From Pomphorhynchus laevis (Eukaryota; Acanthocephala; Palaeacanthocephala; Echinorhynchida; Pomphorhynchidae): 64,000 bases of DNA. The stretch's first letter is position 1. Every line of letters starts with the position of its first letter. The notes beneath the pieces are model-generated. The model was not told the DNA's origin and searched no databases. It was given only the letters and a program-made list of their open reading frames with translations. The stretch is taken from the NCBI GenBank assembly GCA_012934845.2, contig WNNJ02000942.1, forward strand, positions 1 through 64,000, read 5' to 3'. Of this stretch, positions 36,601 to 44,423 are shown in pieces. Both the position numbers and the translations under genes were made by a program.

Positions 36601-37141
36601 GCAAAAATTAATCGAAATTAAATGGCATTTATATTACTAAAGAAAAACAACATGAATTAATTGATAATTTTGTAATTGGCGATTATTGGGAAGATAAATG
36701 TGGTGTAATTTGTAATCCAAAATATGTTGTTAGTATAATTTCTTATTGATAAATTTATTTTTACCAAATATCATAGATTGTAAAGTAACTCAAATTTATT
36801 TGGTAGCTATTTAAGAAGAAAGGAGGCGAAATTTTAAATAAAAATATCATTTAATAAAAATTATAATAATTTTAATAATGATTAAATAATAATTTAATAA
36901 TTTGTTTTTTTTTAATAAAAAATTATATTTTAGAAAATATGTTTTGATTTTTTACAGTTTTCAAACATGCCTAGATAGATCAGAAGAAAACTTGCAGAGT
37001 TCACTGCAGATGAGAGCAAAGCATTTGAATATACAAAATAAATGTAATAAATTCGGGCTGCGCCAATTGTATGATCTGTTTGCCGAAGTTTTTAGAAAAG
37101 GGAAAAAGGCAAAACTCGGCGTAGAATATATTTTAAACTAA
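21624..37141 (+). CDS. DHHC palmitoyltransferase, ZDHHC9/14/18-like, multi-exon
   Basis: Membrane S-acyltransferase that palmitoylates protein cysteines. Exons found: 21624-21784 (membrane segment [15 protein letters not shown], then TDPG), 22980-23123 ([20 protein letters not shown]), 26268-26411 ([15 protein letters not shown] plus a membrane segment), 34471-34573 (membrane segment ending TTNED, the TTxE motif), 36256-36359 ([15 protein letters not shown]) and 36958-37141 (C-terminus, TAA). Two small exons, 30897-30937 and 30997-31043, are tentative, but their phases exactly bridge the neighbours. All junctions have AG/GT and matching phase, and DHHC, TDPG and TTxE are intact, so the gene looks functional. 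The 5' exon(s) are not identified. Residues CRTC..F.P.RS.HC.IC..CV are the zinc sites. Introns of up to 4.5 kb hold LINEs, ribozyme repeats and foldback elements. Confidence 0.85.
23248..23822. mobile_element. Family Z ribozyme repeat, inverted pair, in a ZDHHC intron
   Basis: The left part (23248-23640) is family Z in minus orientation, with the GAAAC strand (RC of CGTTTCGGTTGCC) and a CUGAUGA strand altered to CUGAUGAUUG. The right part (23665-23822) is plus, starting CGTCTAGAAATGACATGG. It is diverged from the better copies at 37.4-38.1 kb, and its ribozyme core is degraded. See the entry at 37990 for the structure. Confidence 0.65.
24028..25470 (+). mobile_element. CR1-like LINE, decayed
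   Basis: Pieces of one LINE can be followed in order on the plus strand. The endonuclease (GDINVRLYH, then [19 protein letters not shown]) is at 24073-24230. A linker follows, then the start of the RT ([33 protein letters not shown]) at 24940-25200. The catalytic block start [19 protein letters not shown] is at 25335-25400. The wording (S.HYDPIP, K.A.V.PLL, YR.ISN) is typical of CR1/L2. The reading frame is broken many times and the 3' half is missing; 25541 onward belongs to another LINE. Confidence 0.65.
25541..25918 (+). mobile_element. 3' end of a second LINE
   Basis: 125-codon frame whose end, [20 protein letters not shown] then CICKFC, matches the end of the LINE at 28579-29067 ([20 protein letters not shown] then CICRFC). 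Both therefore carry the same C-terminal cysteine/histidine module. This is a 5'-truncated copy of that family, next to the CR1-like remnant. Confidence 0.55.
26498..26563. repeat. Foldback/MITE-like hairpin
   Basis: TTAGATAGTTTTACTGGGAC and its near-perfect reverse complement face each other across about 20 bases, 90 bp after the DHHC exon. It could form a strong hairpin in the ZDHHC pre-mRNA, close to the donor at 26412. Confidence 0.65.
27540..29290 (+). mobile_element. LINE (I/R1/Jockey-like) between two ~85-bp direct repeats
   Basis: The RT is in one 230-codon frame at 27750-28442: [71 protein letters not shown]. The thumb and a Cys/His C-terminus (CICRFC) follow in another frame at 28579-29067. 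The catalytic YADD is intact, but the 5' half with the endonuclease is absent. Nearly the same ~85 bases (GCTTAAAATRTTGTTT, GCATTTTCTTGTCGTAATTG) occur at 27550-27640 and 29215-29290, just outside the LINE. They may be two copies of a short repeat or an unusually long target duplication. Confidence 0.65.
29291..30896. other. AT-rich intron sequence
   Basis: Intron of the ZDHHC gene. There are repeated TTAATTAATT runs and a patch at 30085-30180 with repeated phrases (AAGGTCATCATGGCATCAT, AAGGGTATCATAGCC, AAGGGCATCATAATG), perhaps a worn short tandem repeat. Confidence 0.4.
32064..32105 (-). ncRNA. Hammerhead ribozyme, decayed copy
   Basis: Minus strand: CUGAUGA, stem II GCUC-CAUAA-GAGC, GAAAC. 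The cleavage triplet reads GCC instead of NUH, and stem I (ACGAUG against UGCCGU) has lost pairs, so self-cleavage is unlikely. It sits at the same position as the intact motif in the next unit. Confidence 0.65.
32527..32568 (-). ncRNA. Hammerhead ribozyme, complete type I core
   Basis: Minus strand, 42 nt: stem I ACGGUA/UACCGU (6 of 6 pairs), CUGAUGA, stem II GCUC-CGUUA-GAGC (4 of 4), GAAA, a minimal stem III ACG/CGU with no loop, and the cleavage site GUA. Very short stem III is known from Penelope-like element and retrozyme hammerheads, which usually work as dimers. All conserved core positions are present. Cleavage has not been shown; the prediction is cleavage before UACCGU. Confidence 0.8.
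32860..33340 (+). mobile_element. Family Z ribozyme repeats, two plus-strand copies
   Basis: GGCAACCGAAACG, GATGAGTGTTGA and GGTCGTCTAGAA follow each other at 32876-32940 and again at 33203-33290. In the second copy the strands ACGACCA and UGGUCGU, CUGAUGA and the GUC site are all present, but GUGUUGAU has lost pairing in stem II. The first copy has CAGAUGA and a shortened link. Both lack the 16-base insert seen before GGTCGTC at 38049-38064. Confidence 0.7.
33360..33570 (-). mobile_element. Family Y ribozyme-like repeat
   Basis: Minus strand carries GGCAGCUGAAACGACU, then CCCUACUGAUGAGUGCUGCC, the same layout as family Z with G-C in place of A-U in stem II. The third strand is not well conserved. 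Better copies lie at 58763-59050. Confidence 0.6.
33600..34060 (+). mobile_element. Family G hammerhead repeat
   Basis: Shares long stretches with 59640-60090: GATCCCAGGCGGC, TTGGTCATTTAGTGAT, GTGCAAGCTACATCG-like text, and TGCAGTGTAGAAGCATGAAA. Within it 33902-33951 is the ribozyme region. Non-coding; no open frame. It lies in the ZDHHC intron before the TTxE exon. Confidence 0.65.
33902..33951 (+). ncRNA. Hammerhead ribozyme, family G, altered core
   Basis: Stem I CUGCAA/UUGCAG (6 of 6), stem III ACGG-UUCG-CCGU closed by a UUCG tetraloop, and cleavage triplet GUC are intact. The core between them reads CGAUGGA and CCAAAA instead of CUGANGA and GAAA, so this copy is probably inactive. The sister copy at 59955 has a better core. 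Confidence 0.6.
34143..34218. ncRNA. Two hammerhead-like motifs in a palindrome
   Basis: A near-perfect inverted repeat (34110-34252) carries one 36-nt motif per arm. The minus arm reads AUUAA, CUGAUGA, AGACAAUAGUC, GAAAC, GU, U, UUAAU; the plus arm has CUGAUUA. Stem I AUUAA/UUAAU pairs fully, stem II GAC-AAUA-GUC has an extra A at its base, and stem III is only AC/GU. The pattern resembles minimal hammerheads of Penelope-like elements; activity is doubtful. Confidence 0.45.
35232..35397. mobile_element. MITE/foldback element, TIR ATTGGAGCTGGATC
   Basis: About 45-bp inverted arms (AATAATTATTGGAGCTGGATC and its complement) enclose a core with AAGATGCTAACAGAAGTTAG, itself hairpin-forming. Related copies: 45786-45991 (both arms), 46372-46425 (left arm), 51711-51790 and 56838-56925 (core plus right arm). 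No transposase seen; no clear TSD because the flanks are AT-only. Confidence 0.7.
35607..35918 (+). CDS. Small membrane protein frame nested in a ZDHHC intron
   Basis: 103-codon frame starting with ATG. One strongly hydrophobic segment (residues 16-36, [21 protein letters not shown]) is followed by a hydrophilic cysteine-containing tail ([17 protein letters not shown]). AATAAA lies 40 bases after the stop, as expected for a transcription unit. The frame is on the same strand as ZDHHC but the exons on either side join directly (phase 0), so it is not a needed exon. I do not recognise the family. It could be an intronless nested gene, an alternative terminal exon, or chance; coding-like composition favours the first two. 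Confidence 0.45.
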   Translation: MEKITERQHIEDLKTLYFCVLVLGFLFNCVLVYRVFFGCYNYWTRLLEDTPFNTKLLLNKSIYNKFIVEGSRTFFQKCMCTNEPVATRIEVPTSEEGYCIAKS

Positions 37142-37497
37142 GATGCCAACTCCCCTTGTGTAGAAAGTCTGCATATCCATTAGTCAAGAAAATATTTAGT
37201 TTTCGATTTGATGTACATTTATAATTAAAACATGTCGATCATTAAAGCAGCGGACGAGTTAAAAGTTCATAAGAAAACTGCATGTATTTACTTCAATAAA
37301 TTTCGATAGATCATTTTGTCAAAATATAATGGCAACTTTGAAATAATTGATGGCGAAGAAGACGAGCTTGCAGTAGATGATAAGCATATATATGCTGAGT
37401 AGACAACGGTCCACGATTTCTTACGAAATTCGGCATTTATACTAAATGGTGTTGCTTGATAGACTGGACTTCGATTCACGACTTTCAGTAACCATGT

Positions 37498-37588
37498 CAC
37501 TTCTAGACGACCACTTCAGCATCGAAATGATGAGTATCCGGCAACACTCATCAGTAGAATGAGGTACACACTGGTCGTTTCGGTTGCC
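37498..37588 (-). ncRNA. Permuted hammerhead candidate, minus copy
   Basis: Same three strands as the plus copy at 37990, with all core bases present: GGCAACC-GAAACGACCA, UCAUUCUA-CUGAUGA-GUGUUGCC, UGGUCGUC-UAGAAGUGA. It differs from the plus copy by only a few bases in the linkers. Confidence 0.6.
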
Positions 37589-37989
37589 TGTGTGACATTG
37601 TGAATAAAGGCGTTTCCGACACTTTGCTTAATTGTCTGAGGCTTACGCTCTTAACCAGATCGAATTGCTGTGCGGACCATCCTTAAACACTAGGCAGATG
37701 TTGCTGCTGAATTGTCGCTGCACTCGTTGGATCCTAAATGGATACGGCAGGTATAATAGTGGTGCACGGATGTGCTGAGTATCCTGGACCGTTGTCTACT
37801 CAGCACATCCGTGCACTACTATTATACCTGCCGTATCCATTTAGGATCCAACGAGTGCAGCGACAATTCAGCAGCAACCTCTGCCTAGTGTTTAAGGATG
37901 GTCCGCATAGCAATTCGATCTGGTTAAGAGCGTAAGCCTCAGACAATTAAGCAAAGTGTCGGAAACGCCTTTATTCACAATGTCACACA

Positions 37990-38081
37990 GGCAACCGAAA
38001 CGACCAGTGTGTACCTCATTCTACTGATGAGTGTTGCCGGGTACTTATCATTTCGATGCTGAAGTGGTCGTCTAGAAGTGA
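37990..38081 (+). ncRNA. Hammerhead-like ribozyme with permuted strand order
   Basis: Three strands make a complete hammerhead core. The GAAA strand (37990-38006) is GGCAACC + GAA + ACGACCA. The CUGAUGA strand (38016-38038) is UCAUUCUA + CUGAUGA + GUGUUGCC. The cleavage strand (38065-38081) is UGGUCGU + C + UAGAAGUGA. Stem I is UCAUUCUA/UAGAAGUGA with one bulge. Stem II is GUGUUGCC/GGCAACC with one bulged U and G10.1-C11.1. Stem III is ACGACCA/UGGUCGU, 7 of 7 with A15.1-U16.1. Usual hammerheads, in any circular permutation, have the cyclic order CUGANGA, GAAA, cleavage strand; here it is GAAA, CUGANGA, cleavage strand. In a dimeric transcript the normal order could form between units. Families Z and Y differ by an A-U to G-C change in stem II, consistent with pairing. 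Confidence 0.6.
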
Positions 38082-38135
38082 CATGGTGACTGAAAGTCGT
38101 GAATCGAAGTCCAGTCTATCAAGCAACACCATTTA

Positions 38136-38197
<62 letters not shown>
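38136..38197. repeat. (TA)n microsatellite
   Basis: Uninterrupted TA dinucleotide run of about 60 bases joining the family Z dimer to a family D fragment. Confidence 0.95.
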
Positions 38198-38199
<2 letters not shown>

Positions 38200-38395
38200 C
38201 TAAAATGTTCAGATTGAAACTGGAGCGAACTACATCTATTTACCAAAGTGTGCGCCCAGTAATCCAATGAACTCAAACCATGCGTAATCGAACGCAAAAC
38301 ACAACGCTAGACACGTGTTTCGTCCTTACGGGACTCTTCTTTAGAAATATAAATGGAATCCCTCGTGGATCCTGGACTGCTTTTCAATTTATACT
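38198..38395 (-). mobile_element. Retrozyme fragment, family D
   Basis: Same sequence as 59150-59300 (CAGATTGAAACTGGAGCGAA, CCAGTAATCCAATGAACTC, GCTAGACACGTGTTTCGTCC). The hammerhead (38314-38345, minus) keeps stem II GUCC-CGUAA-GGAC, GAAA, ACAC/GUGU and GUC. The 5' strand of stem I and most of CUGANGA are replaced by unrelated sequence. Confidence 0.65.
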
Positions 38396-38402
38396 TTAAC
38401 AA

Positions 38403-38580
38403 AATATATATATAACAAATTTATATATAACAACAAATTATATATAACAACAAATTATATATAACAACAAATTATATATAACAACAAATTATATATAACA
38501 ACAAATTATATATAACAACAAATTATATATAACAACAAATTATATATAACAACAAATTATATATAATTTGTTGTTATATA
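38403..38580. repeat. 17-bp minisatellite
   Basis: About ten head-to-tail copies of AACAACAAATTATATAT, ending in an inverted copy (AATTTGTTGTTATATAT), so the end can fold back. Confidence 0.92.
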
Positions 38581-38799
38581 TATTCATTTTAAAACAATAA
38601 AGGTATAATTCTTAAGGCGCAGAAATGTTGGTTCACCTCATGTATTTATTCATACTTATGATTGAAAAGGTTACAATGGATTGAGTAAAGTGGTATTTTA
38701 GCATTTTTGAATATCCAAGAATTCAAATAAATATCGTAGAAATATTCCAGAGAAGGATAATAGAGGTCTTTAAAAATGTCTTAAATGTAGCAATTTAGT

Positions 38800-39590
38800 T
38801 GATTACGGTCCTTATTACTTTCAAATGTCATTTTTTCCAAATTTCGCTACTTCTAAAATTCGCAAATTTTGAAAGTAGAAAATATGAAAATAAAACTAAA
38901 AAGACAATCAAAACACAAAAGTATAAAATCAACAGAGTTAGAATTAAAAGTATAAAATTACAAAACTTAAAAAGAAATGTATAACAAAAATACGATCGAA
39001 ATATTAAACTAAATTTTAAGTATGAAACTAAATTTTTCGCAGAGCATACATTAATTCATATAAGTTGATCAAACCATTGTCAAAAATGTGAAGTAAAATT
39101 ACGATGTTATTGTGTTTAATTTGTTTATTTAAATATTTTTTAATTATATTTATATAATGAAAAATATATTTTATATTTTTTCATTATAATTATATTTATT
39201 CATTTATTCATTTAGATTTTATAAAAACATATTATTATTTATCATTTAATATATATTTTTTCTTTTATATTTATTATTATATTTATTCATTTATTCATTT
39301 ATATTTTGTGAAAACATTATTATATATCATTCAATATATTTTTTATTTATATTTATAAATATTTATTTTTTATTGAATATTTTTAATATTCAATATTCTT
39401 GAGTATTCAGATGTAATTTAAAAATAGCATTTAATTAAAAACAAAAATTAATTCAGTTTTATAAATTTACTATAATGGAACGTAACAACAAATAAAACAT
39501 TAATAAATAAAAAATAAAAATAAAACATAACAACAAATAAAACATAAATTTACTTTATGTACATTAAGTACATAAAACTGTTATATCTTC
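38800..39590. other. AT-rich region
   Basis: Simple AT-rich text with repeated TTTATTCATTTAT phrases near 39195-39350. No gene supported. Confidence 0.4.
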
Positions 39591-39632
39591 GAATGCGCTT
39601 CGTTAACTTATAAGACTAGAATGGATTGGCGA

Positions 39633-39894
39633 TTACCGCAGATTTCCACTATTCGATCGAGTATTATATCGATAGCCATCTGTTGCTGAATAGTCACTGC
39701 TTTCTTGCGACGTATACCGCTTTCTGGAAGTCTTCCTTGATCGTTTCAGATTATCATGCCTTCTAGAACTTGATTCACACCCAGCGGAATTGAGTCACTT
39801 GAATAATCATCGTAATTACGTTTACTGCTGCTTTTGTTGTAATGACCTCCATGTGAACGATTTTGAGATGGAGAAGAATATCGATGTCGACTTC
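39633..39894 (-). pseudogene. RS-rich terminal exon, frame broken
   Basis: Minus strand: a good acceptor (TTTTTTTCAG, 39895-39904) followed by SRHRYSSPSQNRSHGG, SSSKRNYDDYSSDS; then, in a second frame, ESSSRRHDNLKRSRKTSRKR, YTSQESSDYSATDGY and a stop. The serine/arginine pattern is that of the RS domain of splicing factors or SR-related proteins. The two halves are in different frames near 39785, so the exon is damaged, or a short intron or sequencing error intervenes. Upstream exons should lie at higher coordinates but only transposase remnants follow there. Confidence 0.5.
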
Positions 39895-40067
39895 CTGAAA
39901 AAAATAAAAAAATGGCGAATAAAAAGACTAATTACGCCACTACGTATTTAATGATTATAAAACATAATCAAATAGTAAATATCTATATATTTTATAGATT
40001 CAAAAATAAAACAAATTTCAAGTATAAAATTATAAAACTTTAAAAGGAATAACATAAGAATAAAAAT

Positions 40068-41040
40068 TTAAAAACTAAATTTCAAGTATAAAACTAATTT
40101 TTTCGCTGAGCATATATTACAGAGCAAGTCTATAGTTTTCTTCTTTGGTTTTGCCTTTTCTCCAGCTAATATGCGTGATAACTCTGATTCACTGCATATC
40201 ATAGCTTTTTTGATTTTATCCACAATTTCAAAAAACGATGGGTTAGACTTATTCAAAGATCTATTCAATTTGGCATGGAAACCCTCTCATGCATTGTTGC
40301 CCTATCATCAAAGTTGCTCTTATGAGACCATACATCTCTACAAAAAACCGAATTATTTGAAACAAGCAACGTATTAGATACATAATTTAGAAGCTCTTCG
40401 ATTCGTGGATTTACTCTCGGAATCTTTTCATTTATTACTCTCCATCCTTCACTAATAAGAGAGATAGGTATTATAACAAGGGTACTAATCAATTAAAATG
40501 CCAATTTAAAATCATAATTTCAATTAAAAAGTGTTCTTAGTTCAAGGATGTTCAGCGTCACCATTAAACATTGTGCGAAATGAAAAAAAACATCTACTGA
40601 TAGAAGCTGTAGATAATACTTCCTTTACTGTATAGAACGCCGCTATTTCGAAATCAACCTGAATTTTAGAGGGAGAAAAACTGATATCTTTGTTATCTAA
40701 TATCTCCAACTTTCTTAGCATATAAACATGCAGATTGCTCCTTTGAGGATATAAAGCTAAACATCAAAGACAAGAACTGAGCATTAGCAAAACCATGTAT
40801 TATATACAGTTAGTAAAAGTTGGGTGAAGAAAATTTAAATGTGCCTTCCATAAAAATACGAAGACAATTAAAACCTGAAAATCTTCTTATAATATCAACA
40901 TTACCCATTATCACTATATTGAGTCTTTCTTTAAAACCTTTATTTATTTCAAAACTTTTTGACACCGTCCTGCCTCAAAAACTATTCTTCTTTAATACTC
41001 AAAAAAATTCTTTTTGCCGATGAAGGATAAAAAAACTTTT
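40068..41040 (-). mobile_element. Mutator-like (MULE) transposase remnant
   Basis: On the minus strand the remnant reads LLSVDVFFHFAQCLMVTLN, LISEGWRVINEKIPRVNPRI, HKSNFDDRATMHERVSMPN and LNRSLNKSNPSFFEIVDKIK. Read in order these follow the end of MULE transposases found in animals (FP.A...GC.FHF.Q...R, then W.......R.NN..E..H..L....... HP.F...). The frames at 40265-40492 and 40068-40268 are adjacent but different, with stops before them, so it is inactive. Terminal inverted repeats were not found. The plus-strand frames here are shadows. Confidence 0.5.
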
Positions 41041-41812
41041 TTGTCAGAAGATAAATGTGCTCACACTTGAATACTCAGGAATATAAGGCTTTATATTTTC
41101 ATTATCGAGTTTCTTCAAAACGAACTCCATCATTGTCTTCTCATACAACGAACATGCACCTAGAAATGGATCAAAGGCAACGAACATGGCAAGGACACTT
41201 TTTCCTTGCCTCGAAAGTAGCCATAATATGTTTATTGTCATTATTTTGGGGAAGAAACATATTTTTTAAAGATAATAGCATTTAGATGGGGTGAAATTGG
41301 GAAGTAGCGAAATTTGAAAGTAGCGAAATTGAAAGTATGCGGCTTTATCTATTTTATATAAGTATATTGAACTGATTTATCTAATAAAAAATTAAAAATA
41401 ATTATGCTTTATTATATATTTTGCCCCCTTTCATATATCGTATCTAATCTAATTTTTTTTCTTAAATATAATAAACATTACATAAATAAACCTGAAATAT
41501 TTATGTTATCTAAATTTAAAATATCATATTTGAAATAAACCTGACTAAATAAGTATAGTAATTTGATATGTTATGTAATTTGCGGATTTATCTATCTCAA
41601 ATAAGTATATTAAACTGATTAATAACAAATTTCTTTTAAAAATAATTATTTTGATTAAGAATTTCCCAGTTTGCCTTCGATAAGTGCCAATTATTATAAT
41701 TTACCTAGACAACCGCCCTCTACAATTATTGATTATAAATCTTGTTGATGAAATATAAATATCTTAACAAATTATTTTTACAAATTATTTATAATATCTT
41801 GTAAATATTTAG

Positions 41813-42916
41813 TATGATATTTTACCGAAAATTAAAATCTCCAATAGTTAACAGTTTTCGGCACAACAGTGAAATTTCTATAACAAATATAAGTAATGTG
41901 TCATCAGAAACCGACAGTCAAGTTCAAAGGTATATTTTCTGTTCAATTTAATTAAATTTATTAAATTATTTAAATTAAAATGATTTATTTAATTTAATAT
42001 TAAATTTTAAAGAAAACAATTTTTATTTTCCAATTTTTGATTTTTACATAATTGTTTCTAGAATATATTTTATGTCAAGTGTAACAGCTAGCATCAAACT
42101 TCAAACTTTCATCAAAATGCGATAATTAACATCTTTAAATGTTCAATGTTTTTATGATATTTTAAAAATAAAACTTTCAAATAAATCTATACACTAGTAC
42201 TTTAAAGCAGCATAATTTATTTAGCAGCTTAATTCTAAATAAAGTAGATAATTCCAAAAAAGGTGGGTATAAATATTAAAAGAATATAATCACAAATAAT
42301 TATGCCCTTTCGTCACAAAAAAGCATAAACGTCAGCAGCAGATCCACATATCCTCACCAGACAAAGACATATAACCAAATTATTCTCGCAATATTCAAAG
42401 CGTAGGTAATCGTGTATCGAATAGCAAAAAATCAAAGGACGTTTAAGATATAACGAATATTTTCACATTAATGGTTGCAATACTACAGGAAATCCAAACT
42501 TACCGTGTTAATTTTATCGTTCCGTCTTAAAATTTGGATAAGAGATGCGAACGTACTTGGAAGATCAAGTTCAAGCATACGTTCGTGACATGATGGGGGT
42601 TTGTTTTAAAATACGGGCAAAAGTTGATGTTTTCTGCGAACGACAAAGAAACCTTTTATAATATGTCCCAATTATCCTATATATAATTAAATTAATGTTT
42701 TAAGTAAATTAATGTTTTACTTCAAACACACGATCCGTACTAGAAATGCATACACTAATTTATAATTTATTTTTGCAAATTTTTATATTTTCAAATATAT
42801 AAATTCTAATTCAATTTAATATTTATATTCTTGCCTTTTTCTCGTCTTTATAACTGCATGTATTTTATTTTAGTTGTACGTCGGAAATACAAGACATTGA
42901 CTGTAGTGATTTATAA
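41813..42916 (+). CDS. 3' end of a small gene, two exons, unassigned
   Basis: Exon 41813-41929 (acceptor TTTAG, donor GTATAT) encodes MIFYRKLKSPIVNSFRH then NSEISITNISNVSSETDSQ. Exon 42874-42916 (acceptor ATTTTAG) encodes SCTSEIQDIDCSDL and a stop. The first ends in phase 2 and the second starts with the one base needed, so the join is consistent. The ATG at 41814 could be the start, giving a short serine-rich peptide, or earlier exons may exist upstream. I do not recognise the family. Confidence 0.45.
42325..42415 (-). repeat. Fragment of the 32-kb retrozyme family
   Basis: AGCATAAACGTCAGCAGC, AACCAAATTATTCTCGCAAT and ATTCAAAGCG match 32405-32480. The fragment lies in the intron of the gene above and stops before the hammerhead. 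Confidence 0.6.
42504..42655 (-). pseudogene. Duplicated exon, copy with donor site
   Basis: Minus strand: about 150 bases closely related to 43505-43660. It encodes GHIIKGFFVVRRKHQLLP, an in-frame stop, then CHERMLELDLPSTFASLIQI, LRRNDKINT, and ends at a clear donor (G|GTAAGT). The stop makes this copy non-functional, though the donor suggests that it was once an exon. Confidence 0.5.
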
Positions 42917-43391
42917 AGATGAATGGCTATTATATGTGAATCCGTTAAAAATGCTCATTTCGTTGTAAAGCATTAAAAACACTGCTGCTCAACATTTTTA
43001 CTCAAATTTTCAAATTATGAACTTAGAAATATGCGCCGAACGTATGTAAATTCATTAAAATGCCAAGTTTAATCAGTAAGAAAAACGTGATAGTTAATTG
43101 TTAATTTATATGCTAAACAGAAATTTAGCAACTATCAACATTATTTTATATATTTTTATACATTATTTAATTTATAATTCTATTATATTATTCATTATGA
43201 GAAAAAGATTTATTTATCAACTCATGTGCCACGGTCAAAGGAGAAATATACTACAGTCTTTACGAGTATGAAATAAATGAGGGGAATGTTTACACACTAG
43301 AAATTTAAAATTCAATATTACTATAAATCTAAATTAAATGAACTTCAAATGTATATAAGTTAACATCACTGCTTTATTCCATCAATTGACT

Positions 43392-43685
43392 TTAAACTGA
43401 ATCGCGAAATAATGGAACATCTTCGTATGTGTAATAGCTCTTTGCAAGTTTGTTGGCAAAATCGACATCGGCAGTTAACATCTTTGAACTAACTTTGTTA
43501 ATTTTATCTTTCCGCCTTGAAATTTGGTTAAGAGATGCGAGCGTACTTGGAAGATCCAGTTCAAGCATAAGTTCGTGACATAATGAGGGTTCGTTTAAGG
43601 GCAAAAATTGAATCGGATATTTTACGCGAAAGACAAATAAACCTTTTCTAATATGTCCATTTAATTTTATTGATTACAGTCAAAT
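43392..43685 (-). CDS. Duplicated exon, open copy; unassigned
   Basis: Minus-strand open stretch: GHIRKGLFVFRVKYPIQFL, PLNEPSLCHELMLELDLP, STLASLNQISRRKDKINK, VSSKMLTADVDFANKLAK, SYYTYEDVPLFRDSV, stop at 43392. The frame is open up to about 43678, beyond the first ATG (43604), so it is probably a last exon rather than a whole gene. It is the intact relative of 42504-42655. There is a possible donor (GTTAGT) at the point where the other copy has its donor, so the longer reading could be a retained intron. Family not recognised. Confidence 0.45.
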
Positions 43686-44423
43686 TACTTTCTCTGAGGT
43701 CCGGCCGAAATAATTTCAATCTATAAGTGACAATTCAAGCAAACAATTATATTTTATTCATAAATAAAATGAATTATTCATTATTATCATAATAACTAGC
43801 AATCACTTACAATCATTCATTTGACTAATCTTCTCAATTAATTCGTTTGATTAATCTTTCATTATAATGTTCTATGACATTATTGTCATTATTTATATAA
43901 TTTAATCGATATTTTATTATATATTTATTGTAGATTTTGAAATTTAATTGAGAGTTTAATAAAAGTTATAAAAGATAAAATTTATAAAATCAACAAGTCA
44001 TACAAATAATCAAACCTAGAATAATTTATCTATATAACATATCAGATCGCATAACTGAATATATGTATTTTGTGGTATCAACCTTATTTAATGAAATTTC
44101 GATACATTTTGGTTGGAGACTACTTTAGACCATTAGATTTGCAGGTCTAACTTCTATAAAATTCGTTTTTATTACCAAATTTTACACGCGTTATCAAGAA
44201 ATAAAATATGATATCTGCTCTTTAAACATTTTAATCACTAACCCATTTCTTAATTCGAATTTACACATTAATTGTCTAATGACTATTAAAAACAAATAAC
44301 TTTTATTATGAAAATAAAAAGCAATAAAGTCACAGACTCGAATAATCATTTCTTAGAGCATGTCAAATGAACGATCAAATTGTTGAAACTATTTCTTTTA
44401 TAGTTTATATAGTTTTTATAGTT

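Larger units (their letters stand above)
37393..38135. mobile_element. Family Z retrozyme-like repeat, head-to-head dimer
   Basis: The left arm (37393-37780, minus) starts and ends with TGCTGAGT, so it is one full ~380-bp unit plus the repeat seam. The right arm (37781-38135, plus) begins ATCCTGGACCGTTGTCT and repeats the same unit in the other direction. The unit is non-coding and behaves as circularly permuted in comparisons, as expected if copied from circular or multimeric RNA. It ends in a (TA)n tract. Lies just 3' of the ZDHHC stop codon. Confidence 0.75.

Noticed and set aside
38403-38580. Origin or regulatory array
   Set aside because: A simple 17-bp AT minisatellite with nothing else pointing to a function.
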